From Gammaproteobacteria bacterium (GTDB lineage Bacteria; Pseudomonadota; Gammaproteobacteria; Pseudomonadales; Pseudohongiellaceae), in NCBI GenBank assembly GCA_009692305.1, contig SHZK01000009.1, positions 1 through 64,000 on the forward strand: a DNA stretch of 64,000 nt, given 5' to 3'. Shown piece by piece: positions 35,611 to 44,579 of the stretch (its first letter is position 1; the number at the start of each line of letters is the position of its first letter). The notes under the pieces were generated by a model. That model was not told where the DNA came from, made no database searches, and saw only the letters and a list, made by a program, of their open reading frames with translations. Position numbers and translations under genes: made by a program.

Positions 35611-36948
35611 CTAAAATTGCAGTTGTAAGCCTTGAAACAAAGCTCTGGCAGCAATCAACTCTTCAATCTGGGACAGGCGCTGCTGGTATTCCTGACTGTT
35701 CCGGTCCTGATAGAGGGCATTGAAATCGGTTTCCGAGAGTCCGTCACGGTTGTTGCCGACTTCCGGCATATAGTCAGATTCATTAGTAATTTGCGACAGT
35801 CGCTCCTGCATGATCAGCGCGGACGTGGTGTCCCTCGTGGCAAGACTGGCGAGCGTCACGCCAACTGTGTTAGCTGTGAGATCGGAAAAGCTGAAACCGG
35901 AACGATAGCGCGCATCGTACGCTTCTTTCGTGGTGGAAAGCATGGCAGCAATATCTGCTCCAGCTGAGGCGGTAATGGCGGCGATGGATATAAGGTGTTG
36001 GGCAAGGTCCTGGCGGCGCTGCAACCGCACTTCAATTTTTCTCGGTACCGTAATGCTCGCTGCAGTTTCCATCCCAACCAGTTGGGCGATATCTTCGTTA
36101 TTCACATACACAGCCAGGGCCTGGAGCAGTGTTCTGTTCTGCGCCACGGGATCATCGCCATTGCGAGAATTTTCCAGTGCAGTAGTGAACAGCGGAACTA
36201 AAAAAGTATTCAGGGATACAGCTCGTAAATTTGCCGGAATGGTATTCGCTATGTCCGCAATGCGAGCATAGTGAGCGCTAATCAGTTGCTGGTCCTGCTC
36301 GGAGATAAACAATTGTTGGGCCTGGGTCGACAGGCGGCTGAACAGAACCGGGTCCCAGTTTAAAACGACTTGCATGCCGGTAGTGTCGACAGCTACGCTT
36401 GCCACGTTGCGAAACAGTGCACTGATATCCTGATAGGCGGGATTACTGGAGTCGATTTCCTGGCGCAATTGATTCAGGGCAAACTGCAGGAATTGATCAG
36501 GCACTTTCAATTCTCCGAAATGCAGTGTGTTCAGTTGCAAACTGTTAGAACGCACAGCGAAGTCGGCGCGCAGGTTCATATACAAGGGCAGGAAACGCAT
36601 ATTGATGCGCACGCTCAAGTCGGTGCTCAACAGGTCTTTCTGCAGGGTTGCCGCTGCCAGCCAATCTGATCCAAGTCCCAATACCTCCGCACCATAACGC
36701 AGCAGCAAATTCAATTCGTCAGCGTCTAAATGCAATTGTTGCTGACCCGGATTAGTCGGGGACTGCGGTGTGTTTTCCAGCAGCATCTGCTCAATCCGCG
36801 AAATTTCGTTTGGGTCAAGCAGCGCCTGTTGCGGCACTGAGGGAGTGGTTTGCAGTGCCAGCACCAGCAAAAGTATGGGGGCGCTAAGCAGCAGGGCCAG
36901 CACAGACGTCAGCAGCACGCGCGATAAACTTGAACTATTCTGGTCCAT
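35611..36948 (-). CDS. Membrane-anchored protein of unknown function
   Basis: A 445-residue protein I do not recognise. One N-terminal helix (VLLTSVLALLLSAPILLLVLAL, about 11-32) anchors it to the inner membrane with the rest outside. The outer part is Gln/Asn/Leu-rich, with a predicted LPS/lipid-like beta region around 70-220 (LHLDADELNLLLRYG, RADFAVRSNSLQLNTLHFGELKVP) and a helical region after 230. No cysteines. It is transcribed alone, between the PLP enzyme and a coiled-coil lipoprotein on the opposite strand. Confidence 0.6.
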   Translation of the reverse strand: MDQNSSSLSRVLLTSVLALLLSAPILLLVLALQTTPSVPQQALLDPNEISRIEQMLLENTPQSPTNPGQQQLHLDADELNLLLRYGAEVLGLGSDWLAAATLQKDLLSTDLSVRINMRFLPLYMNLRADFAVRSNSLQLNTLHFGELKVPDQFLQFALNQLRQEIDSSNPAYQDISALFRNVASVAVDTTGMQVVLNWDPVLFSRLSTQAQQLFISEQDQQLISAHYARIADIANTIPANLRAVSLNTFLVPLFTTALENSRNGDDPVAQNRTLLQALAVYVNNEDIAQLVGMETAASITVPRKIEVRLQRRQDLAQHLISIAAITASAGADIAAMLSTTKEAYDARYRSGFSFSDLTANTVGVTLASLATRDTTSALIMQERLSQITNESDYMPEVGNNRDGLSETDFNALYQDRNSQEYQQRLSQIEELIAARALFQGLQLQF

Positions 36949-37108
36949 ACCTGTTCTATTTGTTGGTCATGCTGGTTGTTAATAGTGCTGGTCGTTACAC
37001 GCGCTGAATCGGTAGCTACTGCGAATGATTTCCGTCCGGAAGTTGCCCATACCAGGCTATGGGCATCTTCACACGAAGTTGGTACAAGCTACGGAACGAT
37101 TGATTTTA

Positions 37109-37137
37109 CTGACAAATTGCCGCTTTATCCCTATATA
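37109..37137 (+). promoter_or_regulatory. Putative sigma-70 promoter ahead of the coiled-coil lipoprotein
   Basis: CTGACA (37109-37114) and TATATA (37132-37137) are separated by exactly 17 bases, facing the lipoprotein gene at 37316. The 367-base gap 36949-37315 otherwise holds only AT-rich sequence and a strong ribosome site AAGGAG just before 37316; I see no gene in it. Confidence 0.45.
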
Positions 37138-37315
37138 AAGTATGACAAAACCCGCAATTTCCAAGATTTATAATGAAAATAATTTATTAATCAAAGGGTT
37201 GAGGGTAATATCAGTGGACGGTTAAGAGGTGATTGCCGCTGGCTCGCGCAGTTATAAGGGTCCGGTCAAACACCAATAACACATTGAAAAAAAAAGAGAA
37301 TTTAAGGAGATTGCC

Positions 37316-37969
37316 ATGCGCTCTCGGCTCATTAACAGCTTTATTCCCACGGGCATGGCTCCCGGCGTCAGGCATGTTCTGTTGAGCGCCGTGGTGATTG
37401 TGACCTTGGCAGCATGTACTTCACAGGCGGCCAGGGAAGCTGAATTGGCATCGCAGGCAGCAGCCCAGGCAGCACTCGAACAAGAGGCAGCGAGTGCGAC
37501 ACAGGAGCAGGCAAGACAAATGGCCGCCGAACAACAACGGCAGCGCGAAGTTGAAGCGGCTGAACAAGCGCGTCTGCAAGCGCAACGAGATCGGCAAGCA
37601 GAAGCAGCCAAAATGCGAGCAGACGCGGAGCGTGAGCAGCGCGAAGCGGTGGAGCGTCGCGAGCGCGACAGCCTTGCGGCTATCGCTGCAGTCGCAGCGG
37701 AACGTCAGGCGAAGCTGGATCGCATCGTCGAACTCGAGGCGCAGATAGCAGCCTTGCAGGAAGCTGTGCGCAATGATGAGAATACTACGGTCTATCTGAC
37801 CGAGGCGGTGCAGGTTGCCGAAGAACTATTGGAAATACTGGCTACTGAGCAGGCAAAATACCAGAACACAGATGCTGCCGGTAATACCGTGGAGCCACTG
37901 GCAAAGGAACTGGTTGCTGAATTGCAGGCACGCAAGGATGATCTGGTGCGAAGGGCGGCTGGGCAGTAA
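37316..37969 (+). CDS. Alanine-rich coiled-coil lipoprotein
   Basis: A 217-residue protein with a lipoprotein signal; the lipobox L-A-A-C places the lipidated Cys near residue 34. From about 38 to 155 the sequence is Ala/Glu/Gln/Arg-rich with heptad spacing, clearly a long coiled coil, and the C-terminus (about 160-215) is again helical. The start is supported by AAGGAG 7 bases upstream. It is likely an outer- or inner-membrane-anchored structural protein; no family was recognised. Confidence 0.72.
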   Translation: MRSRLINSFIPTGMAPGVRHVLLSAVVIVTLAACTSQAAREAELASQAAAQAALEQEAASATQEQARQMAAEQQRQREVEAAEQARLQAQRDRQAEAAKMRADAEREQREAVERRERDSLAAIAAVAAERQAKLDRIVELEAQIAALQEAVRNDENTTVYLTEAVQVAEELLEILATEQAKYQNTDAAGNTVEPLAKELVAELQARKDDLVRRAAGQ

Positions 37970-38065
37970 CTACAGGCACCTGATTGGCTACGGCACAGGA
38001 ATACAGACTATTGCAAAAATTGTTATGAACATTTGGTAGTGAGTACTTGGTAGTGAGAATAGATT

Positions 38066-38236
38066 GTGGCTAACAACGTCCTCGATTTCGCAAGCCGTAA
38101 ACAGGCACAGCTACTAAAGCGCAAAGATGCGCGTGTCGACGAATTGCGCAAGGCATTTCGCCTCGCACGTGGTGAGACCGGGCCGGACAAGCCGGCGACT
38201 AACAATAAATCACGGGCCAAGAACAAGAAAAAATAA
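38066..38236 (+). CDS. Small basic protein, unknown
   Basis: A 56-residue frame starting GTG at 38066: MANNVLDFASRKQAQLLKRK and ending in a lysine-rich tail (KSRAKNKKK) before TAA at 38236. The start has only a weak ribosome site. The amphipathic, positively charged sequence with an N-terminal helix (DARVDELRKAFRLAR) looks like a real nucleic-acid or ribosome-associated small protein rather than random frame. It lies 96 bases after the coiled-coil lipoprotein and 165 before the pyrophosphatase. The opposite-strand frame is less convincing. Confidence 0.5.
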   Translation: MANNVLDFASRKQAQLLKRKDARVDELRKAFRLARGETGPDKPATNNKSRAKNKKK

Positions 38237-38401
38237 GCCTCGACGCAGCGCCTTACCAAGCCCCCCGATACCCATGAAATACCCTGAATAGCTCAGAATT
38301 GCTGGTTCCCAAGCCTCCCTGCACGCTTTGTTTGTCCCCTTCGTTATGGTAAAGTGCGCGCCTTTAAAATAAACATTCCATTTTGAGGGAGACGAATTTA
38401 G

Positions 38402-40531
38402 ATGTTGGGCATAACAATTACGGTAAGCACTGTTCTGTCGCTACTGGGCTTGGGGATTGCTTTCTTTTATATGAAGAAGGTAATGAGTATACCGCTGGAT
38501 CTGGGGCTGGATGAGAAAGACGGTAAACGTTTGCGCTTTATTCACGGCGCCATTGCTGAAGGCGCCATGGCTTTCCTGAAACAGGAATACAAGTTTCTCG
38601 CCATTTTCATGGTCGTCTTTGCCGCGATCATCGCAGTGCTCATCGACGACTCCCATACCCCGACCATTCAGGAAGGTATTTATACTGCACTGGCATTCTT
38701 GTTTGGTGGTGCAATTTCCATAGCTTCTGGTTACATCGGTATGCGCGTGGCCACCCAGGGTAATGCCCGTACTACAGTCTCCGCTAAAATCTCCATCGCC
38801 AATGCCTTCGATGTCGCGATCAATTCCGGCGCCGTTATGGGCTTCGCTCTGGTGGGTCTGGCAGTGCTCGGTCTGGTGCTGGTTTACGTCATCATGAGTT
38901 TTCTGCTGGCTGACCTTGGTACTGGAAATAATCATATCCTGATGGAAGTCATTGCTGGTTTCGGCCTCGGTGGTTCTACCATTGCGCTGTTTGCCCGCGT
39001 CGGCGGTGGTATCTTCACCAAGGCGGCTGACGTCGGTGCTGACCTCGTCGGTAAAGTTGAGAAAGGTATTCCTGAAGACGATCCGCGTAATCCGGCTGTG
39101 ATCGCAGACAACGTCGGCGATAACGTCGGTGACGTTGCTGGTATGGGTGCCGACTTGTTTGGTTCCTGCGCAGAAAGTACCTGCGCGGCCATGGTAATCA
39201 GCGCAGTAGTATTCGCAGCTGATCCCAATGCATTGCTGTTTCCAATCCTGATCAGTGCTGTTGGCATCCCGATCAGCTTGATCACCAAGTTATTGGTTGG
39301 TGTGAAGACAGAAGACGATGTTGCTCCGGCACTGATGAAATTGTTGATCATCTCCAGTGTTCTTATGGCAGTTGTTATGTTCTTCTTTACCCGCGCCTTG
39401 ATTCCTGAGTCTTTTGAATTAAATGGCGCGACCTATACCAACATGGGCGTTTACTTTTGCTTCCTTGCCGGTCTTGCCGCTGGTCTGACAGTGGGTTTGC
39501 TGACTGGTTACTACACTTCAGACAAATACGCTCCTGTTCGGGAAGTGGCGAAGTCCTGCGAGACTGGCGTTGCTACCAACATCATTTATGGTCTGGCGCT
39601 CGGTTATAAGAGCACCGTATATCCGTATCTGGCCATCGCCGCGAGCATCTTTATTTCCTGGGATCTGGCAGGCATGTACGGTGTCGCGATTGCGTCTCTC
39701 GGAATGCTGGGAACTCTGGTTATCGCCCTCATGATTGATGCCTACGGTCCAGTTGCCGACAATGCCGGTGGTATTGCAGAAATGGTGGGGCTCGATAAGG
39801 AAGTGCGTCGTCGTACAGATATCCTCGACTCCGCTGGTAATACCACTGCAGCAATCGGCAAAGGTTTTGCGATCGGTGCTGCGATCCTGACTTCACTCGC
39901 TCTGTTCGCGGCCTTCATCACTGCCGCGTCAACCCTGTCTGGTGAGCCGATCACAATGAGCCTGCTGGATCCAATCGTGTACACCAGCGTGTTTATTGGT
40001 GCAGTTCTGCCATTCCTGTTTACCGCTATGACCATGAAGTCAGTTGGTAAAGCAGCGTTTGACATGATCGAAGAAGTGCGTCGTCAATTCCGCACCATTC
40101 CAGGCATCATGGAAGGCACTGGCCAACCTGACTACGCACTTTGTGTAGCGATATCCACTAAAGCGGCGCTGCGTGAAATGATTGCTCCCGGAATTCTCAT
40201 CATGGGTACGCCGTTAGTGACTGGCTTCCTGTTCGGCGTCGAAGCCGTTGCGGGCGTACTGGTTGGTTCACTGGTTGCTGGTGGTGTGCTTGCGATCGCA
40301 TCTTCCAACAGCGGCGGCGCCTGGGATAATGCCAAAAAATATATTGAAGCTGGCAATCTGGGCGGCAAAGGCTCCGAGACACACAAGGCGGCAGTCGTTG
40401 GCGATACTGTGGGCGATCCGCTGAAGGACACTTCCGGTCCTTCCCTCAACATCCTGATCAAGTTGTCTGCGATTCTGAGTCTGGTGTTCGCGCCATTCTT
40501 TGTTCAGTACGGTGGTAAGTTGCTCGGTTAA
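38402..40531 (+). CDS. hppA: Membrane-bound ion-pumping pyrophosphatase
   Basis: A 709-residue protein with about 16 membrane helices that couples pyrophosphate hydrolysis to ion export. The substrate region [21 protein letters not shown] and the following [14 protein letters not shown] are intact, as is the second acidic cluster near the C-terminus ([17 protein letters not shown]). In the GNTTAA segment the last position is alanine, which in this family marks the potassium-dependent class (lysine marks the independent class). Whether it pumps protons or sodium cannot be read. GAGGGAG precedes the start; a terminator follows. Confidence 0.93.
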   Translation: MLGITITVSTVLSLLGLGIAFFYMKKVMSIPLDLGLDEKDGKRLRFIHGAIAEGAMAFLKQEYKFLAIFMVVFAAIIAVLIDDSHTPTIQEGIYTALAFLFGGAISIASGYIGMRVATQGNARTTVSAKISIANAFDVAINSGAVMGFALVGLAVLGLVLVYVIMSFLLADLGTGNNHILMEVIAGFGLGGSTIALFARVGGGIFTKAADVGADLVGKVEKGIPEDDPRNPAVIADNVGDNVGDVAGMGADLFGSCAESTCAAMVISAVVFAADPNALLFPILISAVGIPISLITKLLVGVKTEDDVAPALMKLLIISSVLMAVVMFFFTRALIPESFELNGATYTNMGVYFCFLAGLAAGLTVGLLTGYYTSDKYAPVREVAKSCETGVATNIIYGLALGYKSTVYPYLAIAASIFISWDLAGMYGVAIASLGMLGTLVIALMIDAYGPVADNAGGIAEMVGLDKEVRRRTDILDSAGNTTAAIGKGFAIGAAILTSLALFAAFITAASTLSGEPITMSLLDPIVYTSVFIGAVLPFLFTAMTMKSVGKAAFDMIEEVRRQFRTIPGIMEGTGQPDYALCVAISTKAALREMIAPGILIMGTPLVTGFLFGVEAVAGVLVGSLVAGGVLAIASSNSGGAWDNAKKYIEAGNLGGKGSETHKAAVVGDTVGDPLKDTSGPSLNILIKLSAILSLVFAPFFVQYGGKLLG

Positions 40532-40543
40532 AATTGGCATCAG

Positions 40544-40572
40544 AAAAAAGGGGTCGAATGACCCCTTTTTTT
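40544..40572. terminator. Intrinsic terminator after hppA (bidirectional)
   Basis: A six-pair stem GGGGTC / GACCCC with loop GAAT is flanked by A6 on the left and T7 on the right, so it should stop transcripts from both hppA and the convergent gene at 40638-41165. Confidence 0.88.
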
Positions 40573-40637
40573 ATGCCTGTAATTCCTGTTCTTTGCTGGA
40601 GCAATGCAGCAGTTAAGTCAATTCAGAATCGCTAACA

Positions 40638-41165
40638 TTAAAGGCTGCGCTTTGTCTCAAAATGATACAGCACCCACTCTTCATAGAGGTTGCGAGCGTT
40701 CGTGCTTAGATTGGTCCAGTCGGTGAAAACAGTCTTCACGCATTGGTAGATACGAAACGAATCAGTGTTTTCGATAATGAGATTGCGCACGGAAGGATTC
40801 AGGGTGTAATTGGAGATTTCCACCAGCCTCCAGTTTTCAAGCAACGTGCGATCGATGCATTCGTCCCCTTCCAGCAAATCGATATATGCGATCTCGACAT
40901 CGGCATAGCCGCCTGCCGGTACATCCAGGCTCAGCGGTATCAGAGTCTGTGCTTTGCCATCGATGGCATCGAGGAATGTGATTGAGTTGAGCCTGACCGG
41001 ATCTGTGGTTTGATTAAATGCGACCAACCGCAGTCCATCGTTGGTGTTTTCGCCCCAGGCAGACGAGTAGAAGGCAAACTTCAGGTCAGTCTCTTCCTGC
41101 GGCACAGCGGCGAACGCACCGATCGCCATTAAAAGCAAAAAGCTGCAACCTGTCCACGCACGCAT
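40638..41165 (-). CDS. Secreted protein of unknown function
   Basis: A 175-residue protein with a signal peptide (GCSFLLLMAIGAFA, cut after AFA). The mature part has a beta-rich look (LKFAFYSSAWGENTNDGLRL, VPAGGYADVEIAYIDLLEG) with cysteines that could form one disulfide, and a C-terminal aromatic/charged helix. No family recognised. It converges with hppA and is transcribed alone. Confidence 0.6.
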   Translation of the reverse strand: MRAWTGCSFLLLMAIGAFAAVPQEETDLKFAFYSSAWGENTNDGLRLVAFNQTTDPVRLNSITFLDAIDGKAQTLIPLSLDVPAGGYADVEIAYIDLLEGDECIDRTLLENWRLVEISNYTLNPSVRNLIIENTDSFRIYQCVKTVFTDWTNLSTNARNLYEEWVLYHFETKRSL

Positions 41166-41348
41166 GAGCTGTAAATCTCTGTGTTGATGCGAGAACTATT
41201 ATGTTGGGAATCGTCATCCATGTAAATTGCAAGATGTGCAGCGACGGGTTTATGGCTGTCATCCGTTCATTCTGACCGATGGCGCAGCGATACTGTACTG
41301 AAGCGCTGCGATAACTGATAATCCAAACTCTTATCATCAATAGCGTCT

Positions 41349-42209
41349 GTGCGAGTTGGCCAGAGGCGAATAAATGGAAATACGACATTGAAGAAGTTAG
41401 GCAACATTAAACATATTATTTGTGTGGCTTCTGGAAAAGGTGGCGTCGGCAAGTCCACTACAGCCTGTAATCTGGCATTGGCCTTGCAACAGCTTGGCAA
41501 CAAGGTTGGCTTACTGGATGCAGATATCTATGGGCCCAGTTTGCCAATGATGATGGGAGTCGTACCCGGGACACGTCCGCAAATCAAGGATCAGAAATTC
41601 ATGCTGCCAATTGTTGCCCACGGCATCGAATGCAATTCCATGGGTTTCCTAGTGGATGAACGTACCGCTATGGTGTGGCGCGCGCCGATGATTATCTCTG
41701 CATTTAACCAGATGCTCACCGATACCGCGTGGTCTGATCTGGACTATCTGGTGGTGGATATGCCGCCGGGTACAGGTGATATCCAACTCAGTCTTGCCCA
41801 ATCCGTGCGCATTAGTGGTGCAGTTATCGTCACGACTCCGCAAGACGTGGCACTACTGGATGCCCGTAAAGGCATCGAGATGTTCAAAAAGGTCGATGTA
41901 CCAATATTGGGTGTGGTGGAAAACATGAGTATTCATGTCTGTGTCAAATGTGGCCACGAAGAAGCAATCTTCGGTAAAGGCGGGGGCGATCGGCTGTCCC
42001 AGGACTATGGTGTCGCCGTTATTGGCAGATTGCCGCTTGATATTACTATTCGAGAGCGAACCGATAGTGGTAATCCTGTGGTAGCATCAGCACCGTCGCA
42101 CCCGGCAACCGCGGCATATTTGCAGTTGGGCTCGAATGTGGTTGCACAAATTACGCAGGCTGCAATGGATGCTGCCGCGCGACCAACAATCTCAATAAGT
42201 GATGATTAG
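41349..42209 (+). CDS. mrp: Mrp/ApbC-type iron-sulfur carrier ATPase
   Basis: A P-loop ATPase of the Mrp/Nbp35 family that delivers Fe-S clusters. It has the deviant Walker A CVASGKGGVGKST, DADIYGPSLPMMMG, and a C-terminal C-x-x-C in HVCVKCGHEEAIFG that would bridge a [4Fe-4S] cluster between two subunits. The N-terminal DUF59 domain of longer Mrp proteins is absent (short form). The start is uncertain: GTG 41349 gives 286 residues; TTG 41388 has GGA about 10 bases upstream and gives the usual N-terminus. Confidence 0.9.
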   Translation: MRVGQRRINGNTTLKKLGNIKHIICVASGKGGVGKSTTACNLALALQQLGNKVGLLDADIYGPSLPMMMGVVPGTRPQIKDQKFMLPIVAHGIECNSMGFLVDERTAMVWRAPMIISAFNQMLTDTAWSDLDYLVVDMPPGTGDIQLSLAQSVRISGAVIVTTPQDVALLDARKGIEMFKKVDVPILGVVENMSIHVCVKCGHEEAIFGKGGGDRLSQDYGVAVIGRLPLDITIRERTDSGNPVVASAPSHPATAAYLQLGSNVVAQITQAAMDAAARPTISISDD

Positions 42210-42212
42210 CTG

Positions 42213-42271
42213 GTGTTAAAGCTAGCGGTAAAACTAGAGTTAAAACTGGTTTTGAAAATAGTGTTAAAACC
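42213..42271. repeat. Degenerate GTTAAAAC-type short tandem repeats
   Basis: Just after the mrp stop there are four imperfect copies of a GTTAAA(A/G)CT unit spaced about 10-20 bases apart, the last two arranged as an inverted pair GGTTTT / AAAACC. They mark the left edge of the accessory patch. Function unknown. Confidence 0.5.
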
Positions 42272-42328
42272 AAGAACAACGATTGCAAGGCAGCCGTAAT
42301 CTACTCTCCACTGCTATGCAGTCTATAC

Positions 42329-43387
42329 TTAGTGCTTAAAAGCGTAGGGTCTGCAAGGGTTTATTGAAATAGCCAAGGTAATAGGTTTGTTGAGCTGGAA
42401 TTTTTCATACAGCCTTGGTCGCTCTTCTTTAAACTGTTTCTGGTTGAACTCGATCTTTGTTTGAATAGTTCTGTTCCATCCACACAATCCCTCTAGCCCT
42501 TTAGATAGCCCTACGGCGTTTTTAAGTGCTGCCTCTAATTTATGATACTCCCAATCGGTAATATAAATTTGTCGCTGCACTTCTAGGTATTCAGTATGCA
42601 AATTCTCAATGTCTGCGCTTCGGCGGATAGTTTTACTAGAAATTTTGTGCCTTAGTTTGCCGACCTCTTCTTTCGCCGAATGCATGGCCTCGTATAGCTT
42701 TGGCTCTTCGTGCCTTAGCTGCATTTTACTTCTTAGAGTGAATGAGCCGGATAACTCCATTTTTTCGATGTTTAGATATTTTTTGTAGATAAATGGATGA
42801 ACTGTTTCAAATGCAGTTTTGTCAAAGGATATGCCCCCTTCTTTTTTAACAACACTAGCCACTCCATCTATACTTCCTGCTGAACCTAAAACACTTCGTA
42901 GCTGCGATGATACAATGACTCTTTGCGCCTCCAGAACATCTTTCCGCAGCTTAACTCTACGCAACTTCACTGCCCAGGCCCGCTCATTTTTTCCGACTTT
43001 ACGTTCCGGATATATAGATTCCACTTTACTCAGTTTTTGACTCTCTAAAATACTACCCCGGTGCCTTTTAAACTGCTTGATGAGTGACTTTGCTTCACTA
43101 ACTACTGTGCCAAGTCTTTCTTCATCTAGAACAAACCATTCTCCAGCTATCCAATAATGGGCATAACGGTAATGTAACTGAGTTTCAAGGTATTCAACAA
43201 ATGGCGATTTGAGTGTTTTAAAATCAACAATCTGCCGAGGATTGCCAGTTTGATGTTCAGCTATTCTGTACTCGGTTGCCTTCTCGTCCCTAACCAATCC
43301 AATCTTTACGTACGGACTTATTTCACCAGATAGATAATCTCTTTCCCTTAGGAAATAAATACTTCCACTTTTCGTTGAGATAGCCAT
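42329..43387 (-). CDS. GIY-YIG / T5orf172-type nuclease-like protein
   Basis: A 352-residue protein. Residues 8-110 resemble the GIY-YIG variant of T5orf172/MUG113 proteins: GSIYFLRE opening, YVKIGLVRDE, an R then HQTGNP, and a late glutamate in the region containing EYLETQ and AGEWFVLDEE. The rest is helical with a charged coiled-coil stretch (about 230-310). The family is found in phage and accessory DNA as putative nucleases; activity here is inferred. The gene is clearly more AT-rich than its neighbours and sits beside IS scars, so recent acquisition is likely. Confidence 0.7.
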   Translation of the reverse strand: MAISTKSGSIYFLRERDYLSGEISPYVKIGLVRDEKATEYRIAEHQTGNPRQIVDFKTLKSPFVEYLETQLHYRYAHYWIAGEWFVLDEERLGTVVSEAKSLIKQFKRHRGSILESQKLSKVESIYPERKVGKNERAWAVKLRRVKLRKDVLEAQRVIVSSQLRSVLGSAGSIDGVASVVKKEGGISFDKTAFETVHPFIYKKYLNIEKMELSGSFTLRSKMQLRHEEPKLYEAMHSAKEEVGKLRHKISSKTIRRSADIENLHTEYLEVQRQIYITDWEYHKLEAALKNAVGLSKGLEGLCGWNRTIQTKIEFNQKQFKEERPRLYEKFQLNKPITLAISINPCRPYAFKH

Positions 43388-43529
43388 AGGTCCTAGCTTT
43401 CCTTTTTTAGGTCCCGACCAGAACTATCAGTAACATTGATGTTACCCAGCTTTTTAATCTTTGAGCGTTGACCTGTTTTTCTATCGGACTCATAGATCTT
43501 AGAAATGGGCGAACTAATTGCCACAGTTA

Positions 43530-43616
43530 TTTGTGTGTTGAATTGCACCGAAAATTGAACCAAAAATCTCACATTTATGCATTGAATATTGACCCTTGCA
43601 TGATGGCGTAAATCCT
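43530..43616. mobile_element. Possible decayed IS21-like end
   Basis: A region with repeated near-copies of a short phrase: GCACCGAAAATTGAACC, then AAAATCTCACATTTATGC and GAATATTGACCC. Such reiterated 'ATTGACC' phrases recall the multi-repeat ends of IS21-family elements. No istA or istB coding is left. The call is from memory of typical ends and remains tentative. Confidence 0.35.
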
Positions 43617-43636
43617 CTAGCCCTATTATGAGAAAA

Positions 43637-43676
43637 TTCTACTTTAGATGTCAGTTAATTTTGGGGATGATTACCC
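43637..43676 (+). mobile_element. Solitary IS3-type right end (scar)
   Basis: Forty bases matching the right terminus at 146-185: identical first nine (TTCTACTTT) and last thirteen (GGGATGATTACCC) bases and a shared AGTTA in the middle. No transposase coding lies upstream, so the element has been deleted or never fully retained. It directly abuts the stop codon of the small membrane protein gene. Confidence 0.65.
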
Positions 43677-43964
43677 TTAAGAATATAACTTCTGAAGCCA
43701 ATCAACTCTAGCGTCTGCTTCTTTCATTTCAACTTCCAAAGTTCGAATATCTCGCCCAAGTAGTATTGATACATAGTTTGACATCGAAAATACACTCATG
43801 GCATCGAAACTTTCACTGTTCACAGGCACTTCAAAAAAAGCGACAGGTTTTCCTTCAGGGAACAGGATGCCGCAGCCAAACGAAATCACGAACCATACAC
43901 ACAGGAGACACAGAACAATACGGATGTTTGATTTCCAATAGGAGACAGCGTGCTCGTTAGTCAT
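43677..43964 (-). CDS. Small membrane protein, DUF4212-like N-terminal half
   Basis: A 95-residue protein with a strong ribosome site (AAGAGGATTGCT). The first 45 residues (HAVSYWKSNIRIVLCLLCVW, then a second hydrophobic stretch) resemble DUF4212 proteins, the small partners of some sodium/solute symporters. The C-terminal half lacks the expected second membrane helix and instead reads as a charged helix (EVEMKEADARVDWLQKL). The stop codon abuts an IS end, so a replaced C-terminus is possible. No symporter gene follows. Alternative: an unrelated small membrane protein. Confidence 0.5.
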   Translation of the reverse strand: MTNEHAVSYWKSNIRIVLCLLCVWFVISFGCGILFPEGKPVAFFEVPVNSESFDAMSVFSMSNYVSILLGRDIRTLEVEMKEADARVDWLQKLYS

Positions 43965-44075
43965 AGCAATCCTCTTATTATTTTAGTTGGGCTAATTGCC
44001 AGGCGGTGGTATCACTTTAAGTGATTGTCGGCTAGCGAGCGGCTGCCTGCGGGAGGCGACTTGAGGCCTTGTTCA

Positions 44076-44576
44076 TTAGTTTAGAAAGGGCCGCAGATAG
44101 GCGTGCAATCTGACGCGTATCTTGTGCTGCGATTCAGGGTCAGCGGCGTGATAATCCCGGTAAAATTGCCGAAGTTTCTGGCGCTCGATATGTGGAAAAC
44201 TGGCCATGAGTGAATTGATGTCCTGATCGCCATTCAGCAGGATGTCTGCAGCCCATTGCTTCGATTGCGAGAGGGGTTTTGGTTTGTGTGGCTCGGTTCT
44301 TTCGAGACGCTCAAGGGCAGTATTGAGCTGTTCGAAGTCACTCTTGCGCATGAGTTTGCCAATGAACTGCATCTGGCGACGCCGAGCCCCGTGGCTATTC
44401 GGTAAGCGATTATATTCAGCGATCGCCTTGATGGTTTTCTCCGGCAACTGCAACACGCGCAGCTGGGCTTCAGTGCAACTGGACAGGCGCGTGCCCAGAT
44501 CCTGCAGCTGATGCGCTTCCCGCTTGCGTTGCGATTTGCTGGGTCCATCAAACTCTTGATCTGAATCGATATCCAT
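44076..44576 (-). CDS. darP: Ribosome biogenesis protein DarP (YjgA/DUF615)
   Basis: A 166-residue basic protein with the DUF615 features: SKSQRKREAHQLQDLG near the N-terminus, then ARRRQMQFIGKLMR and the C-terminal RQFYRDYHAADP. DarP associates with immature 50S ribosomal subunits. It starts 3 bases after mgtE on the same strand. Confidence 0.9.
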   Translation of the reverse strand: MDIDSDQEFDGPSKSQRKREAHQLQDLGTRLSSCTEAQLRVLQLPEKTIKAIAEYNRLPNSHGARRRQMQFIGKLMRKSDFEQLNTALERLERTEPHKPKPLSQSKQWAADILLNGDQDINSLMASFPHIERQKLRQFYRDYHAADPESQHKIRVRLHAYLRPFLN

Positions 44577-44579
44577 AAA

